Source: Betaproteobacteria bacterium (GTDB lineage: Bacteria > Pseudomonadota > Gammaproteobacteria > Burkholderiales > SG8-39). Taken from it: a stretch of DNA of 22,695 bases. The DNA is taken from assembly GCA_011391295.1 (NCBI GenBank), contig JAABQT010000005.1:1-22695 (forward strand), read 5' to 3'. This document shows positions 1 through 8,667 of the stretch, one piece after another; positions within the stretch are counted from its first letter, which is position 1, and the number at the start of each line of letters is the position of its first letter. A program made the translations under genes and the position numbers. Below the pieces are notes generated by a model. It worked only from the letters and a program-made list of their open reading frames with translations. It did no database searches and was not told the DNA's origin.

Positions 1-273
1 GTGCTTGAAGCGCCCGAGGGCGGTGAGGCCGAACTCCACCGCCCAGTTCGGCGCGATGCGCAAGCCGCCGAACACCCGTGGCGCGACATCGCTGTCTTCG
101 GCGGTATACGCTGCGCTGGGCACCAGCCCGACGAAATCGCCACGCTCGAACTTGGCTTTTGTGGCGCCGGGCCCGCCGCCGAGGTACCAGCCGGAATTCT
201 GTGCGGCCGCATGCCCGCTCAGCAGTAACACGGCGAGCGCCGCCGCGGCGAGAGTCGAGGATTTCCGGTTCAT
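1..273 (-). CDS. Outer-membrane beta-barrel protein, OmpA-like (C-terminus outside window)
   Basis: This is the N-terminal 91 codons of a secreted beta-barrel protein; the rest lies beyond position 1. Residues 1 to about 23 form a clear signal peptide: a basic start (MNRKSS), an Ala/Leu/Val core, then GHAAA before the likely cleavage site. The mature part begins with NSGWYLGGGPG, the usual first strand of small OmpA/OmpW-type barrels, and continues with alternating polar and hydrophobic strands (FGGLRIAPNWAVEFG). The ATG at 273 has a strong GGAGG six bases upstream. It lies 12 bases after the stop of the M48 protease gene, so it is probably the last gene seen of the ahcY operon. The barrel class is inferred from the N-terminus only, and no substrate can be named. 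Confidence 0.75.
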   Translation of the reverse strand, partial: MNRKSSTLAAAALAVLLLSGHAAAQNSGWYLGGGPGATKAKFERGDFVGLVPSAAYTAEDSDVAPRVFGGLRIAPNWAVEFGLTALGRFKH

Positions 274-279
274 GTGAAA

Positions 280-284
280 CCTCC
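280..284 (-). promoter_or_regulatory. Strong ribosome binding site of the beta-barrel gene
   Basis: GGAGG on the minus strand lies six bases before the ATG at 273. It is the best Shine-Dalgarno match in this operon, where most other starts are coupled to the preceding stop and lack a clear site. It suggests the barrel protein is translated independently and strongly. Confidence 0.7.
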
Positions 285-285
285 T

Positions 286-1113
286 TTAGGGCCTTGCGGC
301 ACCTGCGAAGCGATCGGCCAGCTGCGCCTGGCCAGCGTAAGCATCGAGCGTGGGCTGCATCTTCTCCAGCGCGTCCAGCCGCTCGCCGGGTGCCGGATGC
401 GTCTTGAACATGAGGGCAAGGCCCGAGTCCTCGGGATTCATCGCCTGCAGTGTCTGCAGCACCGTGGGCAGGCCGTAGGCGTCGTAGCCGGCGCGCGCTG
501 CGATCACCACGCCCAGGCGGTCAGCCTCCAGCTCGTCGGACTTGTCCAGGCCGCGCGTAAACAGTTCCGCACTGGCGGCAAGCAGTTTGTCCCGGTTCGC
601 CGCATTGCGATCCTGGCGCGCCAGCGTCGAGACGGCGGCGCTCGCCAGTTCCAGCCGGGCGCCTTTCTGCATCGCCTGCAGGTGGTGCTTCTTGAGCACG
701 TGAGCGATCTCGTGCGCCAGCACGCCCGCAAGTTCCGCCTCGTTCTTCATGCGCGCGAGCAGGCCGCGCGTGATGAAAATATGGCCGCCCGGCGTGGCGA
801 ACGCATTGAGTTGCGGCGCCTCGAGCACGCCGAAACGCCACGGCAGGTCGGGGCGCTCGGTCTGCGAGGCGAGCCAGCGCCCGACGTTGTTCACGTAACG
901 CTGCACGCCGTCGTTCGCCGTCAGCGGCGCCGCGCCCAGCAGTCGCGCCGCCATGTCGCTGCCGAGTTCGATCTCCGCTTTCTCGTCGATCTCCGAGGTG
1001 GCCTTGCCGACGTTCTTCACGGTGTCGACCAGGCGATTGAGGTTGATGCTGAACTGCGCGCCCGCCGATCCCGGGGCGAGCGCGAGGCAGGCGACGAGGA
1101 CGAGCCGCTTCAT
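286..1113 (-). CDS. M48 family zinc metalloprotease, periplasmic
   Basis: This is a 275-residue secreted metallopeptidase of the M48 family, which includes the periplasmic proteases BepA and LoiP. A signal peptide covers about residues 1-20 (MKRLVLVACLALAPGSAGA). The zinc-binding HEIAH motif is at His134-Glu135-His138 in the context GVLAHEIAH, and the third ligand is the first Glu of DELEAD near residue 194. Upstream of the active site, NAFATPGGHIFITRGLL is the family's conserved block. There is no C-terminal TPR domain, so the protein resembles LoiP more than full-length BepA. Its ATG overlaps the stop of the SH3-domain gene (ATGA), which indicates translational coupling. Outer-membrane protein quality control is a reasonable role, and the neighbouring beta-barrel gene fits it, but the substrate is unknown. 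Confidence 0.92.
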   Translation of the reverse strand: MKRLVLVACLALAPGSAGAQFSINLNRLVDTVKNVGKATSEIDEKAEIELGSDMAARLLGAAPLTANDGVQRYVNNVGRWLASQTERPDLPWRFGVLEAPQLNAFATPGGHIFITRGLLARMKNEAELAGVLAHEIAHVLKKHHLQAMQKGARLELASAAVSTLARQDRNAANRDKLLAASAELFTRGLDKSDELEADRLGVVIAARAGYDAYGLPTVLQTLQAMNPEDSGLALMFKTHPAPGERLDALEKMQPTLDAYAGQAQLADRFAGAARP

Positions 1114-1595
1114 CCGCCCACTCGCGGATAGTCGACGCGCCGCGCCTGCAGCTTGCCGCTGGCGGCGAAGCCCGCGGCGCCGTCCCTGCTCGCGGCGTAG
1201 CCTTGCATCTTCTTCAGCTCCGCGGCATTGGGCCTCGCCTTGGCCAGCTCCTCGGCATCCAGGCCCCGCACCCCGGTGGTGACCTGCGTGCCGCTGGTGC
1301 CGGAGCGCGCGACGTTGATCAATTGCACGATGCCGCTGTCGCCCTGTTTCGCCTCGCCGCCGCCGGCGTAGCGCAGCGCGAGCATGCGCACCCAGCCTTC
1401 CCGGCCGCCCGTTTCCTTGACGCGTGTCCAGCCGCCCTTGCGCTCGAGCGCGTCCACCCGGTCGTTCTCGGCGAGCGGGGCGAGCACTGCGGCGTCGGTC
1501 GCCGGTGCGCTGCGCAGTTCGGTGGCGCGGATCACGGTCGCCGGCTCCGCAAGGCACAGCGCGGGGAGCAAGGCGAGCAGGAACGCGGTTCTCAT
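1110..1595 (-). CDS. SH3-domain secreted protein
   Basis: This is a small exported protein of 161 residues. The signal peptide is residues 1-16 (MRTAFLLALLPALCLA), followed by a bacterial SH3 fold at about residues 17-77 with the landmarks ATELRSAPATD, a GGWTRVK turn and REGWVRM. The rest, about residues 95-161, has no motif I recognise. Bacterial SH3 domains usually bind peptidoglycan or peptides; which applies here cannot be told from sequence. The start overlaps the cyclase stop (ATGA at 1595-1592) and the stop overlaps the start of the M48 protease, so the three are probably translated as a coupled set. Pairing with an M48 protease suggests a shared envelope role, which is inference. Confidence 0.8.
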   Translation of the reverse strand: MRTAFLLALLPALCLAEPATVIRATELRSAPATDAAVLAPLAENDRVDALERKGGWTRVKETGGREGWVRMLALRYAGGGEAKQGDSGIVQLINVARSGTSGTQVTTGVRGLDAEELAKARPNAAELKKMQGYAASRDGAAGFAASGKLQARRVDYPRVGG

Positions 1596-3412
1596 GGTTT
1601 GCGGCGCGGCTCGAACAGTTCGACGGCTTGGGCGCGGCCCCTGGCCTGGAAGGTGCCACATGATACGAAATCGAAGGCGCCGGCGCAGCGTTCCATGGTG
1701 GCGCGCGAAACGAGGATCCGGCGCCCGGCCTCCTTGGTCAGGCCCTCGATGCGGCTGGCGAGGTTCACCGTGTCGCCGATCGAGGTGTATTCGCGGCGCT
1801 TTTCCGAGCCGATCAGCCCGACCACCGCCGGGCCCGAGTGCACGCCGATGCCGACATCGAAGCCCCGGCCCGCCTCGCCCAGCTCGTCCCTGAAGGCGAG
1901 CAGCGCGTCGGCCATGTCCAGGGCGCAGGCCACCGCGTGCCTGGCGTGCTCGGGGTCGTCCAGCGGCGCCCCCCAGAACGCCATGATGGCGTCGCCGATG
2001 AACTTGTCCAGGGATCCGCCGTGGCGAAAGATCACCTCCACCTGCAGGGTGAAATAACGGTTGAGGACCGCCACCACTTCTTCCGGCGCGCGCGTCTCCG
2101 ACAGGGTGGTGAAGCCGCGGATGTCGGAAAACAGCAGCGTCACCTCGCGCGTGCGGCCTCCGCCCTCCAGTCCGCCGCGCTCCATCAACTGGCGCACCAC
2201 GTGAGGATTGACGAAGCGCGAGAACATCGCGATCGCCTCCTCGCGCGCGCGGCGCTCCCTGAGATAGGCGGCGATGGCCGCGGCGAAGTACAGGAGCCAC
2301 GCCGCACCAAGCGGCGCGAGGAGCGGCAGGAGCAGCAGCCTTCCCGCCGCGAACCAGCTTGCCGCCAGCAGCGCAACGCTCGCGGCCCCGAGACCGACCG
2401 CGATGCGGCCTGCATTCAGGTTGCGCAGAAACCCCGCGGTCAGCAGCGCGATGAGCAGGAACGCGGCCGCCGCTGGCGCCCAGTCGCCTGAGTTGCGCAT
2501 GGCACGGCCGTTTTTCAGGTTCTCGATCGCGGTGGCGAGGATCTCGACGCCGGGCTGGGTGTTGGAAAGCGGCGTGACGCGCAGGTCCCCCAGCCCCGGC
2601 GCGGCCGCGCCGATGATGACGATCTTGCCCGTGAACTCGTCCTGCGGCCGCTGGCGTTTGGCGCGGCCGAAATCCTCGTACAGATCGCTGAAGGAGGCGC
2701 GCGGCAGCCCGCGCGAGCCGCCACGCCAGGCGAGGATGAAGTCCTCGGCGTCGGGCACGCCGAAGCCCAGGTCGAGGGCGACGCGCGCCGGCAGCGACGG
2801 CAGTTCCCAGCCGCCCACCACCGAGCGCAGCAGGTACCTGCGCCCGACGTGATCCGGATCCTCGACGAAGTTGATCGGGCCGCCGCGCCACAGCTCGGAG
2901 GGGAGGGCGAGGGGCGGCACCACCGCGATGCGCGTACCCGGGTCGGCGCCCGGTCGGCGCACCAGGCCGAGCAGCGGGCCGAGTTCGGCCGCGCTCACGC
3001 CGTTCGGGTCGTCGCGGCGGTCGAGCCTGAGCATCGGAAAGAAGACGTTGGACAGTGGCACTACCGCTTCGACAAACGCACGGTCGCTTTCCGGGCGGAA
3101 GCGGTCGGGCTCGGAGAACATCAGGTCGAATACGATGGCGAGCGGCTTTTGCGCGGCCAGGCCGAGCACCAGGTCCGCGTACACCTCGCGCGGCCAGGGA
3201 AAGCGCCCGGCGTCCTTTTGCATCGCGGCGAGGCTCTTCTCGTCGATGTCGACGATCACGATCGCAGGGTCGGGCGCGAGGCGCGCGGCATGCGCGCGCA
3301 CGAAGGCGTCGAGCAGCCGGTTCTCCAGCGGCTGCAGCGCGTGCAGCATGAGGATTTCGACGCCGGCGCAGGCCAGTGCGGCGAGCGCGAACCCGGCGAG
3401 CAGGCGCCTCAC
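1592..3412 (-). CDS. CHASE2-domain adenylate/guanylate cyclase (class III)
   Basis: This is a 606-residue membrane-bound class III nucleotide cyclase. An N-terminal transmembrane segment (residues about 3-20) precedes a large periplasmic CHASE2 sensor, which begins near IVIVDIDEKSLAAM and runs to about residue 290. Three closely spaced hydrophobic helices (roughly residues 310-385) follow, then the catalytic domain. The metal-binding aspartates are Asp430 (LFSDIRGFT) and Asp474 (DKFIGDAIMAF). Lys470 favours ATP over GTP, and NLASRIEG carries the transition-state Asn/Arg pair, so the enzyme looks active. The GTG start at 3412 overlaps the metF stop (GTGA); longer in-frame extensions would lie inside metF and lack the hydrophobic start. 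CHASE2 ligands are generally unknown. A cAMP-producing sensor in a SAM-cycle operon is unexpected. Confidence 0.92.
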   Translation of the reverse strand: MRRLLAGFALAALACAGVEILMLHALQPLENRLLDAFVRAHAARLAPDPAIVIVDIDEKSLAAMQKDAGRFPWPREVYADLVLGLAAQKPLAIVFDLMFSEPDRFRPESDRAFVEAVVPLSNVFFPMLRLDRRDDPNGVSAAELGPLLGLVRRPGADPGTRIAVVPPLALPSELWRGGPINFVEDPDHVGRRYLLRSVVGGWELPSLPARVALDLGFGVPDAEDFILAWRGGSRGLPRASFSDLYEDFGRAKRQRPQDEFTGKIVIIGAAAPGLGDLRVTPLSNTQPGVEILATAIENLKNGRAMRNSGDWAPAAAAFLLIALLTAGFLRNLNAGRIAVGLGAASVALLAASWFAAGRLLLLPLLAPLGAAWLLYFAAAIAAYLRERRAREEAIAMFSRFVNPHVVRQLMERGGLEGGGRTREVTLLFSDIRGFTTLSETRAPEEVVAVLNRYFTLQVEVIFRHGGSLDKFIGDAIMAFWGAPLDDPEHARHAVACALDMADALLAFRDELGEAGRGFDVGIGVHSGPAVVGLIGSEKRREYTSIGDTVNLASRIEGLTKEAGRRILVSRATMERCAGAFDFVSCGTFQARGRAQAVELFEPRRKP

Positions 3413-4233
3413 AGCTTGAGGCGTCGCCAGATCTCGGTGCTGAGCGCCGCCTGGTTGAGCGTGTAGAAGTGCAGTCCCGGCACGCCGGCGGCGAGCAGCT
3501 TTGCGCACATTGATGTCACCACGTCCAGGCCGAAGGCGCGGATCGAGGTCGCATCGTCGCGGTAGCCCTCGAGCTTGAGGCGCATCCAGCGCGGGATTTC
3601 CGCGCCGCAGGCATCCGAGAACCTTGCCAGCTGCGAGAAATTGCCGATCGGCATGACGCCGGGAACGATCGGCAGGGTGATGCCCGCCGCGCGGCACTCG
3701 TCGACGAAGCGAAAGTAGGAGTCGGTGTTGTAGAAATACTGCGTGATGGCGGCGTTCGCGCCCGCGTCCACCTTCTTCTTGAAATTGGTCACCTCGTCGG
3801 CGGCATTGCGCGTCTGCGGATGGACCTCGGGGTAGCAGGCGACTTCGATGCGGAACCAGTCGCCGCTCGATGCGCGGATGAAGGCCACCAACTCGCTTGC
3901 GTAGCGGAATTCGCCCGAGGCGGCGATGCCCGAAGGCAGGTCGCCGCGCAGCGCGACCAGGTGGCGGATGCCGTGCGCTCGGTAGCGCTCGAGCTGCTCG
4001 GCGATGTCCTTTTTCGTGGACGCGACGCAGGAGATGTGCGGTGCGGCCTCGTGCCCGGCCTTGCGGATCTCGAGCACGGTGTCGAGGGTGCCCTCGCGCG
4101 TCGAGCCCCCGGCGCCGTAGGTGCAGGAGAAAAAACGCGGCTTGAGCTTGGCCAGTTCGCCCCAGGTGGCGCGCAGCTTCTCCCGGCCCTCCGGCGTCCT
4201 CGGCGGGAAGAACTCGAAGCTGTTAGTGGCCAT
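3409..4233 (-). CDS. metF: Methylenetetrahydrofolate reductase
   Basis: MetF is the flavoprotein that reduces 5,10-methylene-THF to 5-methyl-THF, the methyl donor for methionine synthesis. The 274-residue protein starts directly at the first beta strand. NSFEFFPPRTPEG contains Glu7, equivalent to catalytic Glu28 of E. coli MetF, and ALRGDLPSG contains Asp98, equivalent to E. coli Asp120. TYGAGGSTR and ITQYFYNTD are further family blocks for flavin and folate contacts. It lacks the roughly 20-residue N-terminal arm of the E. coli enzyme but is otherwise full length. The ATG overlaps the end of the ketopantoate-reductase-like gene by 11 bases, and its stop overlaps the cyclase start. It shares the operon with ahcY, consistent with one-carbon and SAM-cycle coordination. 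Confidence 0.97.
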   Translation of the reverse strand: MATNSFEFFPPRTPEGREKLRATWGELAKLKPRFFSCTYGAGGSTREGTLDTVLEIRKAGHEAAPHISCVASTKKDIAEQLERYRAHGIRHLVALRGDLPSGIAASGEFRYASELVAFIRASSGDWFRIEVACYPEVHPQTRNAADEVTNFKKKVDAGANAAITQYFYNTDSYFRFVDECRAAGITLPIVPGVMPIGNFSQLARFSDACGAEIPRWMRLKLEGYRDDATSIRAFGLDVVTSMCAKLLAAGVPGLHFYTLNQAALSTEIWRRLKL

Positions 4234-5137
4234 TCAGGTAGGGCTTGAGCGCGGCGTAGACGGCGCGGTTGGCCGGCGCCTCCAGGCCCGCTTGCGCCGA
4301 CATTCGCGCCACCGCCCCGGAGAGCCAGGGCGCTTCGAGCCTCCCGCCGGCTTCCAGATCGGCGGCCATCGAGGCACGCATTTCGGCCGGCAGGCCTTCG
4401 ACGAACTTCAGGGTCTGCGCAACAAAGTCGTCGGCGAGCTTCACGCCGCGCTTTGTGCCGAGCGCCCAGGTCTCGCGCATGCAGGCTTCGAGCAGCCAGC
4501 GCAGGTCCGCATCGGCGCGCACCACGCCGAGGTTGCTGCGCGTCACGGTGGTGGTGGCGGAGACCGACACCAGCAGCACGAACTTCTCCCACAGCACGCG
4601 CACGATGTCGTCGGTGAGTTCGGCTTCGACCTTCGCCTCCTGGCAGGCGGCGAGGAAGGCCTGCGCCGACTTCTTCTGCGCCGGGAGCACGGGCCCGAAG
4701 CGCAGCCGCGCCATGGTACCGGTGTGCACGATGACGCCGGGCGCGCCGATGCGCCCGGCGATGTAGGCGGCGCCGCCCATCACGCGCTCGGGACCGAGCA
4801 CCTTGCCGATGCGCTCGATCGATTCGACACCGTTCTGGAACGGGATCACCGTGCCGCCGTTTTCGACCAGCGGCCGGATGTGCTCGGCGGCGGACTCCGT
4901 GTCCCACAGCTTCACCGCAAACAGGACGATGTCGGCGTCGCCGAGCTCGGCCGGTTCTTGCGCGGCCTTTACCTTGATCGTCGCGTCGCCCAGGGCGCTC
5001 TTCAGCGTGAGGCCCCGCGCCTTGATCGCTTGCAGATGCTTGCCGCGGGCGACGAAGGACACCTCGTGCCCGGCCTGCGCGAGTCGCCCGCCGAAGTAGC
5101 CGCCGACGCCGCCTGCGCCCATCACAGCGATACGCAT
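4223..5137 (-). CDS. panE: 2-dehydropantoate 2-reductase family protein
   Basis: This is a 304-residue NADPH-dependent oxidoreductase of the ketopantoate reductase (PanE/ApbA) family, which makes pantoate for coenzyme A synthesis. The N-terminal Rossmann motif is IAVMGAGGVGGYFGG at residues 3-17. VKLWDT (Lys76) and PFQNGVES (Asn102) line the nucleotide and substrate cleft. WEKFVLLVSVSATTT carries Lys185, matching the family's catalytic lysine, and opens the helical C-terminal domain. Several paralogues of this family exist in proteobacteria with other or unknown 2-keto acid substrates, so the symbol is a family-level call. The start lies three bases after the holin-like gene's stop, with AAAGGA upstream inside that gene. 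Confidence 0.85.
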   Translation of the reverse strand: MRIAVMGAGGVGGYFGGRLAQAGHEVSFVARGKHLQAIKARGLTLKSALGDATIKVKAAQEPAELGDADIVLFAVKLWDTESAAEHIRPLVENGGTVIPFQNGVESIERIGKVLGPERVMGGAAYIAGRIGAPGVIVHTGTMARLRFGPVLPAQKKSAQAFLAACQEAKVEAELTDDIVRVLWEKFVLLVSVSATTTVTRSNLGVVRADADLRWLLEACMRETWALGTKRGVKLADDFVAQTLKFVEGLPAEMRASMAADLEAGGRLEAPWLSGAVARMSAQAGLEAPANRAVYAALKPYLNGH

Positions 5138-5140
5138 GGC

Positions 5141-5518
5141 CTATTCGATCCTTTCCACGCTGACCTTGACGCGGCGCTCGGGCAGCAGCAGCGCCGAAAG
5201 TGCCCAGGACACGATGCTGAACACGATCGACCCGCCCATGCCGGCCCAGAAGCCGCCGACTTCGAATCCCCTCAGGTACGAGCCGACGAACCAGAACAGC
5301 AGTCCATTGATCACGAAGATGAACAGCCCCAGCGTGAGCAGCGTCGCCGGCAGTGTGAGCAGAATCAGGATCGGACGGATCACGGCATTCACCAGGCCGA
5401 GCACCACCGCCGCCACGAGCGCGGTGGTGAAATCCGCCACCACGATCGACGGCATCAGGTACGCGACCGTCAGCAGCGCCACCGCGTTGATCAGCCAGAC
5501 GATCAGGAGCCTGAGCAT
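5141..5518 (-). CDS. Phage-holin-4-like small membrane protein
   Basis: This is a 125-residue integral membrane protein with four hydrophobic segments, at about residues 3-24, 31-50, 54-75 and 88-112. The motif LGLVNAVIRPILILLTLP is typical of the bacterial phage-holin family 4 superfamily. A charged tail (PERRVKVSVERIE) follows the last helix. The name comes from sequence resemblance only: no lysin, phage gene or lysis function is nearby. The ATG at 5518 is four bases after the ahcY stop; in-frame upstream codons lie inside ahcY and do not look like protein of this family. From general knowledge, this gene is often found between ahcY and metF in Betaproteobacteria, but its function is unknown. 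Confidence 0.85.
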   Translation of the reverse strand: MLRLLIVWLINAVALLTVAYLMPSIVVADFTTALVAAVVLGLVNAVIRPILILLTLPATLLTLGLFIFVINGLLFWFVGSYLRGFEVGGFWAGMGGSIVFSIVSWALSALLLPERRVKVSVERIE

Positions 5519-5522
5519 GGGA

Positions 5523-6950
<1,428 letters not shown>

Positions 6951-6970
6951 TGTTCCGGTCTCCAGAAAGC

Positions 6971-7003
6971 AAAAAGCGCCCGCACCGTCTCCAGTGCGAG
7001 CGC
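6971..7003 (-). terminator. Intrinsic terminator in the ahcY leader (riboswitch-controlled)
   Basis: The leader RNA reads GCGCUCGCAC (7003-6994), an eight-base loop, GUGCGGGCGC (6985-6976), then five U residues (6975-6971). The arms pair over ten positions with a single U-G pair. It lies between the riboswitch and the ahcY ribosome binding site, so it would stop transcription before the gene. Its 5' arm contains bases 7002-6998, the strand used for the riboswitch pseudoknot, so the two structures exclude each other. Confidence 0.85.
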
Positions 7004-7063
7004 CGTTGAATTTAGCTGAGCCTGACCCCCTCGGTGGCCGTCGGGGACGCAACGCTCCTCAGC
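6998..7063 (-). ncRNA. S-adenosylhomocysteine (SAH) riboswitch
   Basis: The leader carries the conserved SAH riboswitch signature: GAGGAGCGUUGC (7060-7049), CAGGCUC (7024-7018) and AACGGCGCUC (7007-6998). P1 is GCUGAG (7063-7058) with CUCAGC (7020-7015), six pairs. P2 uses CCCC (7046-7043) with GGGG (7030-7027) around a variable loop. The pseudoknot pairs GAGCG (7057-7053) with CGCUC (7002-6998). Ligand-bound SAH riboswitches are known to switch gene expression on. Here the bound form would hold the strand needed by the terminator at 6971-7003, giving transcription antitermination. The element sits 47 bases before the ahcY start. Confidence 0.93.
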
Positions 7064-7071
7064 AGGGCGGG

Positions 7072-7101
7072 ATTATCCCCCAGCAGGGACCCGCGGCGCA
7101 A
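7072..7101 (-). promoter_or_regulatory. Likely sigma-70 promoter of the ahcY operon
   Basis: On the minus strand, GATAAT (7077-7072) is a five-of-six match to the -10 consensus. TTGCGC (7101-7096), 18 bases upstream, is a weak -35. The predicted start near 7065 falls just before P1 of the riboswitch, as expected for a leader RNA. The -35 abuts the stop codon of the upstream thioredoxin-TPR gene. Confidence 0.6.
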
Positions 7102-7104
7102 GCC

Positions 7105-7845
7105 TCAGTAGAGCGATTGCGCGAGCTTCCTGCGGTACTCCGATACCAGTTCGGGCTGCCCGGCGGCGAGGTTGAACAGGGCCAGCAGCTGGCGCTTCGC
7201 TTCGCCGTCATTCCAGTGCGGATCCCTGCGCACGATCTCGATCAGCGCGTCCATTGCTTCGCGATAGCGCTGGTTTGCGGCGTGCAGCGCAGCAAGCGCA
7301 GCGCGGGTGGCATGGTCGCCGGAATCCCGGGCGAGCTTGTCCGTCAGCGCCTTCTCGTCCGGACCTTCCCTGCCCGCTCTCGCATAGGCGATGCCCTGCG
7401 TGAGGGCCTCGACCTGCACGTCCCAGTCGGGATCGGGCTTCACCTTCTTCAGTTCGCCTTCAGCCTCGTCGAGCTTGCCTGCCTTGAACCATGCCCCGGC
7501 TTGCGCGAGCGCCAGCTCGGAGGGACTGGGCAGGAGCTTGTCGAAGAACGCGCGCACCTGGGACTCCGGCACCGCGCCCATGAACTGCGCCGCGGGTCGG
7601 CCGTTCTTGAAGGCGATCACGTTGGGGATCGAGCGGATGGCGAACGCCTGCGACAACTCCTGGTTTTCGTCCGAATTGATCTTCACCAGCTTCACTTTGC
7701 CGACGTAATCCGCGGCGACCTTCTCCAGGATCGGCGTCAGCGCGCGGCAGGGCCCGCACCAGGGCGCCCAGAAATCAGCGACCACGGGCAGGGACCTGGA
7801 GGCCTCGAGGACCTCGGCTTCGAACGTAGCGGCGATGACATCCAT
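7105..7845 (-). CDS. cnoX: Thioredoxin-TPR protein, CnoX/YbbN-like co-chaperone
   Basis: This 246-residue cytoplasmic protein joins an N-terminal thioredoxin fold (about residues 1-108) to a helical TPR region (about 110-246). The active site is intact, FWAPWCGPC, with Cys30 and Cys33, followed by the cis-Pro segment IRSIPNVIAF. The C-terminal part (SPSELALAQAGAWFKAG through DALIEIVRRDPHW) matches the TPR tail of the CnoX/YbbN family, which holds unfolding proteins and hands them to GroEL or DnaK under oxidative stress. E. coli YbbN lacks the CxxC pair, whereas this protein keeps it, as in Caulobacter CnoX, so it may also act as a reductase. The ATG at 7845 lacks a good ribosome binding site. 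Divergent from the cyclase-like and kinase pair. Confidence 0.9.
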   Translation of the reverse strand: MDVIAATFEAEVLEASRSLPVVADFWAPWCGPCRALTPILEKVAADYVGKVKLVKINSDENQELSQAFAIRSIPNVIAFKNGRPAAQFMGAVPESQVRAFFDKLLPSPSELALAQAGAWFKAGKLDEAEGELKKVKPDPDWDVQVEALTQGIAYARAGREGPDEKALTDKLARDSGDHATRAALAALHAANQRYREAMDALIEIVRRDPHWNDGEAKRQLLALFNLAAGQPELVSEYRRKLAQSLY

Positions 7846-7929
7846 GCGAGCAGGGTGAGGGCAAACAGCGCAGAGTTCAAGGGCTCGATGAATATGTGGG
7901 CCGGGCCCAAACCCGGTAAATTGACGGGC
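7846..7929. other. Divergent gap between cnoX and the cyclase-like gene
   Basis: These 84 bases must supply start signals for both directions. A GC-rich inverted repeat (CCGGG, six-base loop, CCCGG) lies about 20 bases before the plus-strand ATG at 7930. No convincing -10/-35 pair was found on either strand. Confidence 0.4.
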
Positions 7930-8667
7930 ATGGCCACGGCCCAGATCCTGCCCTCGGTTTTTTCGAGCATCGTGTTCCTCAAGATCCACGACTTCGGCCG
8001 CAGGCCCGTGGTCGAGCAGACGCGTCTCAAGGCCCAGCTCGAGGCGGCAGTGGCGGTCGTGCTCCCGGACCTGAAGGAGAACGCGCGCATCGTGCTCGAC
8101 GCCGCCGACGGCATCGTACTCGTGGTGCTGGACGATCCGCGCACCGCGCTCGCCCTCGCCGAGCGCACCCTCGCCGCGGGCGCGGTAGGCCTGCCCCTGT
8201 CGATCGGCATCAACCACGGCGCCGTCAAGCTGTCTGGAAAGGGCAAGAACGAGGGGCTGCTCGGCGACGGCATCGCGGTGGCGGCGGCGATCGCCGAGCT
8301 GGCGGGCCCGCAAAAGCTGCTGGTGACGAGGGACTTCCACCAGGCGCTGGAGGACGCCGCGCCAGGCGCGCAAGCCGCGCTTACGGGCGCTGGCACGCAC
8401 GCCGACGCGAGCCTGCGCGCGCACGAGCTCTACCGCATCGATCCGCGTGGCCTGCTGCGCCGTTCGAGGCGCTACCTTGCCGCGACCGTCGCGGCGGTCG
8501 TTGCCCTCGCTGGCGCGGGCGTCGCCCAGCGCGTCTCGATCGAGGGCCTGGATCGCTACTCCGCGCGCGTGACCGCGCAGGCAAGGGATGCAGTGCGCAG
8601 GCTGAGCGGGGAAGCGCCGCTGCCGGCGCCGCCGGCGGTCCCCGCAGCCAAGCGCAAGGGCAGGTAG
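7930..8667 (+). CDS. Degenerate class III cyclase-like protein with C-terminal membrane anchor
   Basis: This 245-residue protein has a cyclase homology domain at about residues 8-170 and one hydrophobic helix at about 181-200 (YLAATVAAVVALAGAG), then a Pro/Ala/Lys-rich tail. The fold follows class III nucleotide cyclases: VFLKIHDFGRRP, LDAADGIVLVV, LSIGINHG and LLGDGIAVAAAIAELAG. The usual first metal-binding Asp (FLDI in relatives) is Lys18, while Asp60 is kept and the Asn/Arg transition-state pair is not evident. Catalysis is therefore doubtful, and a nucleotide-binding or signalling role is more likely. The ATG at 7930 fits the domain start; an ATG at 7888 would add 14 unpromising residues. 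Its TAG is directly followed by the kinase ATG, so the two are probably co-expressed and may act together. Confidence 0.75.
   Translation: MATAQILPSVFSSIVFLKIHDFGRRPVVEQTRLKAQLEAAVAVVLPDLKENARIVLDAADGIVLVVLDDPRTALALAERTLAAGAVGLPLSIGINHGAVKLSGKGKNEGLLGDGIAVAAAIAELAGPQKLLVTRDFHQALEDAAPGAQAALTGAGTHADASLRAHELYRIDPRGLLRRSRRYLAATVAAVVALAGAGVAQRVSIEGLDRYSARVTAQARDAVRRLSGEAPLPAPPAVPAAKRKGR

Noticed and set aside
5141..5518. Phage remnant suggested by the holin-like gene
   Set aside because: No other phage gene is nearby, and the gene is tightly fitted into a metabolic operon. The name reflects fold resemblance only.
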